A stretch of 64,000 nucleotides of DNA from Polytrichum commune (Eukaryota > Streptophyta > Polytrichopsida > Polytrichales > Polytrichaceae). The notes below the pieces were generated by a model, which worked only from the letters and a program-made list of their open reading frames with translations, had not been told where the DNA came from and made no database searches. Location: the NCBI GenBank assembly GCA_950295325.1, contig OX485803.1, forward strand, positions 36,409,554-36,473,553. Reading direction: 5' to 3'. The translations under genes were made by a program, and so were the position numbers. Shown one piece after another: positions 59,490 to 64,000 of the stretch; within the stretch, counting starts at the first letter, position 1, and each line of letters begins with the position of its first letter.

Positions 59490-61070
59490 GAAACAAGAGG
59501 ATCTTGACCAATTAACTTACGCCCGAAAATCTCCCCGGACACTGTGACAGAAGAAAGAAAGATAGAAAGGAAGGAAGAAAGAAAGAATCCACGCAAATCT
59601 GCACTCAAACTCTTCAAACTCCACTTCCGATCTACCGACCCAACTTACCTTACTTTCTTCGTTTCAATCACAGACACAAGTCACACTCACGCGGCGGAAT
59701 CTCTTGATGAATCACATCATAAAAGCACACTTTCAGACTCTGCATCTTCGTCAGGACCATCACAAACCGGAAACTTCAACTAACCCAGCGAGTGAGATTT
59801 GGTGCACTGGTTGCGGTGGTTCAAGAGTGAACTTGGGAGTGATCAACTGCGACAGGGGCGGCTTTAGGGGGAGGGCCATGTGGGATAGGTGCTTGAAATC
59901 GGGAGGGTAATTTTGAAGTTAGTGTAAGTTATTTCTTTGATACCTCAAACTTCATCATTTGGCATTCCGAATTCATTCCGGGCCACCGGCGGAAGGGCTA
60001 AGTAAGTGGTTTGAAGTTGTTAGAGAGCCGAGCTTGCGCGCGTGGTGTTGCGCGTGGGGGGTGCTGGGTACGGCAGATTTCTTGGTTATAAATACCGGTA
60101 CTATACTGGATTGCCAATTCGGGAAGCTTTCGATCCGATTTTCGGGGTGGCAGCAGTGCTTCTGGGGTTTTAATACCTCGATCGTGAATTTCGGATGAAT
60201 GAAGCTTTAATTGGAGCTACCACTAACTTAGCCTAACTTCTAACAGTGTAACAGATTACTTATTAATATATGTCGATCGGATGATCAATTCAAGCTAGCT
60301 GTGTGTTTTAATGAAACTTGCTGCTCGAGTTGTGTGGGAGTAATTTTCGGAGAGTGGCTAATTTTTCGTTTGAAGAATTTGGATTTCGGCGAGAGTAACA
60401 GGTACAATTGGGGTGGGGATTAGATTACATAGTCACGGGGACCCTGCAAGCCGGACCTGTCTTACCTGCGAACGGTCATTGAAGTTCGGAGATCACCTCT
60501 ACTTACATAAACACAGTTGGTGAGTTTACATTGAGCCCCTTGTGTGAGGCACTCGGCCTTTAAATTCATTTGGCATTTTGTGTTCTGGCTTAGGGAAGAA
60601 GGAGATCTTGCTCCTCTGCTGTCCTTCTTCCCTAAGGAGAATATCAAGGCAGGCTAATTAGCACAGATGGTGGGAAGAAGTCGGCGATCTAAGTTCGCCG
60701 GCTTCCTCGTGGGCTTCTGCTCCTGCCATTCCTTCAGGTTGGAAGATTAGAAATTACCAGTATGATGCACCGTGTAGGTTGGTTTTGGCGCTGAATCTAG
60801 CAGTGTGCGTGTCATTCCACATGTGCGCATGGCTTCTTAATCCCTTAGAGTGTCCAGGATGTCAAATGTGCTCGATCGTGGGTGCCATAGTCGGGTGAGG
60901 TAGGTTAGGGTCAGCCTCGAGGGTGGAGGATAACGAAATCTGTGCCTCGAGGATTTCCCTTTCTGTTGAGGTTTAGGATACTATTGTAGATTTGTTATAT
61001 CTCGGGGGTTGAGGTTAGGGTCAGTCTCGAGGAGAATGGAATCTCTGCCCGCGAGAAAGAAAGCTGCTTT
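59490..61070. other. Upstream region of the carbonic anhydrase gene, no gene called
   Basis: Frames near 59544-59783 and 59959-60198 have no recognised motif. GC content is higher than in the preceding 6 kb. AGGTTAGGGTCAG-CTCGAGG occurs twice (about 60902 and 61013). A perfect hairpin lies at 60589-60636. Confidence 0.4.
60589..60636. other. Perfect 15-bp hairpin
   Basis: CTTAGGGAAGAAGGA (60589-60603) is followed after 18 bases by its exact complement TCCTTCTTCCCTAAG (60622-60636). It lies about 560-600 bp upstream of the carbonic anhydrase ATG, in the promoter or a 5' untranslated exon. Confidence 0.8.
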
Positions 61071-61073
61071 TCT

Positions 61074-61097
61074 ATTGGTCCCATTCGAGGATAAATA
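61074..61097 (+). promoter_or_regulatory. Possible core promoter of the carbonic anhydrase gene
   Basis: An inverted CCAAT box (ATTGG, 61074-61078) and an ATAAATA TATA-like box (61091-61097) lie about 100 bp upstream of the ATG. The alternative is that a 5' UTR intron ends at TTTTACAG near 61140, with the promoter farther upstream. Confidence 0.3.
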
Positions 61098-61192
61098 GTT
61101 GTCCATTGTTGCCATTCTCTTATGGTATGTAATTTTACAGGAGGGATCGACGAGACAAATTCGACCCCGAGCCAACGTTTCCTCCTGCAGAG

Positions 61193-63112
61193 ATGGCGTC
61201 CGTCAGCGAGCTTCAGAACAAGTTGGAGAAGATCGTCAGGTAGTTAAGAGTAGTGATGTCTTCGATATCTCACAAATCAGAAATTGTGTATCCATCTGTT
61301 TGTTTTGTTTGAGAAGGGAATTAAGAAACATGTAAGCCATATCTGCACCGATCTGTTTGCCTTAGTTGTTTTGTTCAGTTTTGCTTCGATTTCTTTATGA
61401 CTCATTCTTGTTGTCATCTTTTTTCAGGTCTAATCCAGAGCTAGAAAGACAGGCCGCCAAGGGTCTTGAGGAGACCATTGCTGCTCTTGAAATGACCTCG
61501 GTTGCAACTGAGGCTCCTGCTTCTGTTCCTTCTATTCCTGAAGATCCCATAGGCAGGCTTGGACGTGGATTTCAGACATTCAAAGCCAACCATTTTGAGT
61601 AGGTTCTAGCCAGATGCTTTATTTCATTTTTATTTTGCAGAACTTTTATCATTTTCGAGTAGGTTGTACAATTCACGCTGTCAGTACTTTTGCATCCATC
61701 GAGAGATGGACGAGTTTATCTTCACGTACCGAACTGCAGAACGTACTTTTATGCCTCTCTACAAATTTAACCCTTTTTGAATTTTCGGAAATGGTTTTGT
61801 GCTGGCAGTAAGGAGACGGCGCTCTTCGAGAAGTTGAAGACCGGCCAATGGCCTAAGGTACTGTGTTGCAACGATTGCCATGTTAAAATTGTTCTTGTTC
61901 TGAGAGAGAGTTTGGATAGCTTAATTTCATGAAGTTGTTTTACGAGGGTCGCATCTAACATTGGAAATTTGTGGGTTTGCGCTTGAGTTGATTTCCAGAG
62001 CATTGACAATATTTGTACGTCTTTGGTGTTGACTGCAGTACATGATCGTTGCCTGCTCCGATTCTCGAGTTGACCCTGCCACCATCCTGGGTTTGCAGCC
62101 TGGAGAAGCTTTCATGGTCAGGAATGTGGCCAACTTGGTGCCTGCCTGGGAGAAGGTGAGATGCTTTGCCGCTCCAGTTCCCAACAGGAACACTATACTG
62201 TCTAGGATGTGTGTAAACGTCGACATTAAATAGTACGTTGTCTACTTGGATTGGACAGGGAGAGGTAAAGTACTTGGGGTCTCTTAGCTAGTTAATTCTT
62301 CACTTGAAAGGTTGATCTTTACAGACATCTAACAGTTTTCTTACTCTGAATTGTAGGGTGGATACCCATCTGTGAGCTCCGCTTTGGAGTACGCCGTGAA
62401 GCATCTGAAGGTTGAGCACATTGTCGTCATCGGCCACCGTCTCTGTGGAGGGATCAAGGCCCTCGTCACCACTGAGGAAGGACAGGGATCCCAGTAAGTG
62501 AATGATTTCATTACTAGTAGTACAACGGTGAATGTGATTGTTTGATTTGCTTTGGATCGACTAATTGCTTACAATCGGGACGTGGTTGCCTCATGATTCA
62601 GTGACTTCATCGAAAACTGGATTGAGATCGGCAAGCCTGCCCGGGCCGTCACGAAGAACGTCTGCAACGCTGACAGCACAGACGACCAATGCAAGTTCTG
62701 CGAGAAGGTAGGTTTGCTGTGTGATGCGTGCAATTATGTGCACCGATATGTGCAGTTAGGTTGCCTTCGCAAATACGATAGGTCAAAGGTACCTTGGGTT
62801 AAACTTTAAAATAATGAATAAAGAGGAAATAAGCAACCGTGGGTCAACCTAACTAAACAAATGCTAAACGCAAATCGGTGTACTTTAATGACAATTGCTA
62901 AACCGCATGCAAATTAGTTTGATAACAACGTCATGATGATGTCACAGGAATCGGTGAACGTGTCGCTTACGAACTTGCTGACCTTCCCATGGGTGAAGGA
63001 GAAGGTGATTGCCAAGAAGCTCAGTATCCACGGTGGGTTCTATGACTTTGTGGAGGGCTCTTTCCAAGTGTGGGACCTTGATCTCGCCATCACCCACTCC
63101 CAGAAATTCTAG
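61193..63112 (+). CDS. Beta carbonic anhydrase, seven exons, 263 aa
   Basis: Interconverts CO2 and bicarbonate with a zinc cofactor. Exons: 61193-61239, 61428-61598, 61809-61857, 62039-62155, 62357-62493, 62602-62707, 62948-63112; all GT-AG, phases closing to 263 codons plus TAG. Zinc ligands are Cys95 (in ACSDSRV), His155 and Cys158 (in IGHRLCGGI). The Asp97/Arg99 catalytic dyad is present. [16 protein letters not shown] and [22 protein letters not shown] are plant-type landmarks, and [15 protein letters not shown] is the usual C-terminal strand region. Oddity: plant enzymes normally read GHSxCGG, while here Ser is Arg156. The N-terminus ([15 protein letters not shown], then a helix) has no obvious transit peptide, so a cytosolic form is likelier unless an upstream exon exists. 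The gene lies alone on its strand at the window's right end. Confidence 0.95.
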
Positions 63113-64000
63113 ATTACCTACCTTTAAAATTCTTGATCGAAAAACAACACCTAGAGACCTTGCTTCCTTGGATGCGGTTGCCCATATGAGGACCGAGATC
63201 AAGTTTAGCTCCGATAGAGGATGATTCCGTAGCCTTTAGTCAGGCGCTTATGATTTTTTTACTGGGATGGTTATAAAGTTCTGTCTCATGCCGCAAGGCA
63301 AGCATTCATGATCACTGGCATTTCATGAGCATTGTGTTGCCATTTATCTGTAGGCCATTTTCCATGAGCAAGTAATGGCATGGTTCCATTTTCATTTTCA
63401 TTGACTCATATATTGTGTTCTTAGAGATTGAAGTAGATTCCATAAAGACTTTGAAGTCCAATCATTACAAAATGAACAAATCATTACAAAATGAACAAAC
63501 TTTGATGAATACAAATCAAAGATAGTGTTGATAGTAAAGAAATTCATTTTATGGCAGGATTCCAAAAGATGAGACCACTGTTTCTTGAATTTGGCATATT
63601 GAACCCGTTGAATTGGCATGTATGTGAGTTTTCACAACAGTAACGAGATTGCTAGGAGACCGTAGTGTTATGCGATTGGTTCTGAACCGAAAACTTAAAT
63701 GCATGCACCACCTGGATTTTGAGCAGCAAAATTCGATGACAGCCAAATCCTTCAAGAGGAAAGTGAATGTTACTTATTCGAGACCCGTAATGTTAAGCAG
63801 CACCCTTCTATGAATGGTTTTGTACACGATCGTGGTCACTTGAGATAACGGGTACGTTGTTGAATTTGGCGGCTCAGGCGCTTTTTCCTTAAATAATAAG
63901 AAGTCTAATTTGGCTCCGAATTCTGCTCTTGAGCATCTTGGTAAGTGACCCTGGGTGCGCCTCTCCCAACTTGGGAGATGGGCAGCAAATCTACACCAAG
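63113..64000. other. 3' flank of the carbonic anhydrase gene
   Basis: No gene recognised. A tandem pair of AATCATTACAAAATGAACAA lies at about 63459-63500. Confidence 0.5.

Noticed and set aside
61099-61335. 78-aa frame overlapping the start of the carbonic anhydrase
   Set aside because: It reads exon 1 in the wrong frame and runs through the intron.

Overview
This window is nuclear DNA of a land plant. The supported genes are interrupted by GT–AG introns, intergenic DNA is dense with LTR-retrotransposon debris, inverted-repeat elements and dispersed repeats, and the proteins are plant types: a beta carbonic anhydrase, a plastid-type low-molecular-weight tyrosine phosphatase and a dehydrin. 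A long gene that resembles the animal centrosome protein LRRC45 suggests a lineage with swimming sperm (bryophyte, lycophyte, fern, possibly a cycad- or Ginkgo-like plant). That placement is an inference.

Layout. 1-12.8 kb is gene-poor: a ~400-bp tandem repeat, copies of three dispersed repeat families, three inverted-repeat elements and a broken leucine-rich-repeat gene. 12.8-19.3 kb is a rearranged Gypsy retrotransposon. It has a head-to-head inverted LTR and gag, a 3.0-kb solo-LTR-like insertion with a 5-bp target duplication, and a degenerate integrase. 19.5-22.2 kb holds GC-rich DNA, a GGGCATGGGT minisatellite and a long-TIR element. 22.5-25.1 kb (minus) is a two-exon dehydrin with a 180-bp tandem repeat and ABRE-like sites upstream. 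28.8-31.5 kb (plus) is a six-exon low-molecular-weight tyrosine phosphatase. 33.6-46.6 kb (plus) is a 23-exon gene for an 889-aa LRR/coiled-coil/poly-proline protein. 47.9-49.7 kb (minus) is a two-exon SAM-dependent methyltransferase with tandem repeats on both sides of exon 1. 51.8-53.0 kb is a second solo-LTR-like element. 53-61 kb shows no recognisable gene. 61.2-63.1 kb (plus) is a seven-exon beta carbonic anhydrase.

The five intact genes are not an operon or pathway; each appears to have its own promoter. I assembled exon models by hand, requiring splice sites and reading phase to agree. In all five models the phases close exactly to the stop codon. Family names come from recognised motifs, with no database search. 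The intergenic DNA is a layered record of transposition, with nested insertions, target duplications, solo LTRs and repeats inside introns.
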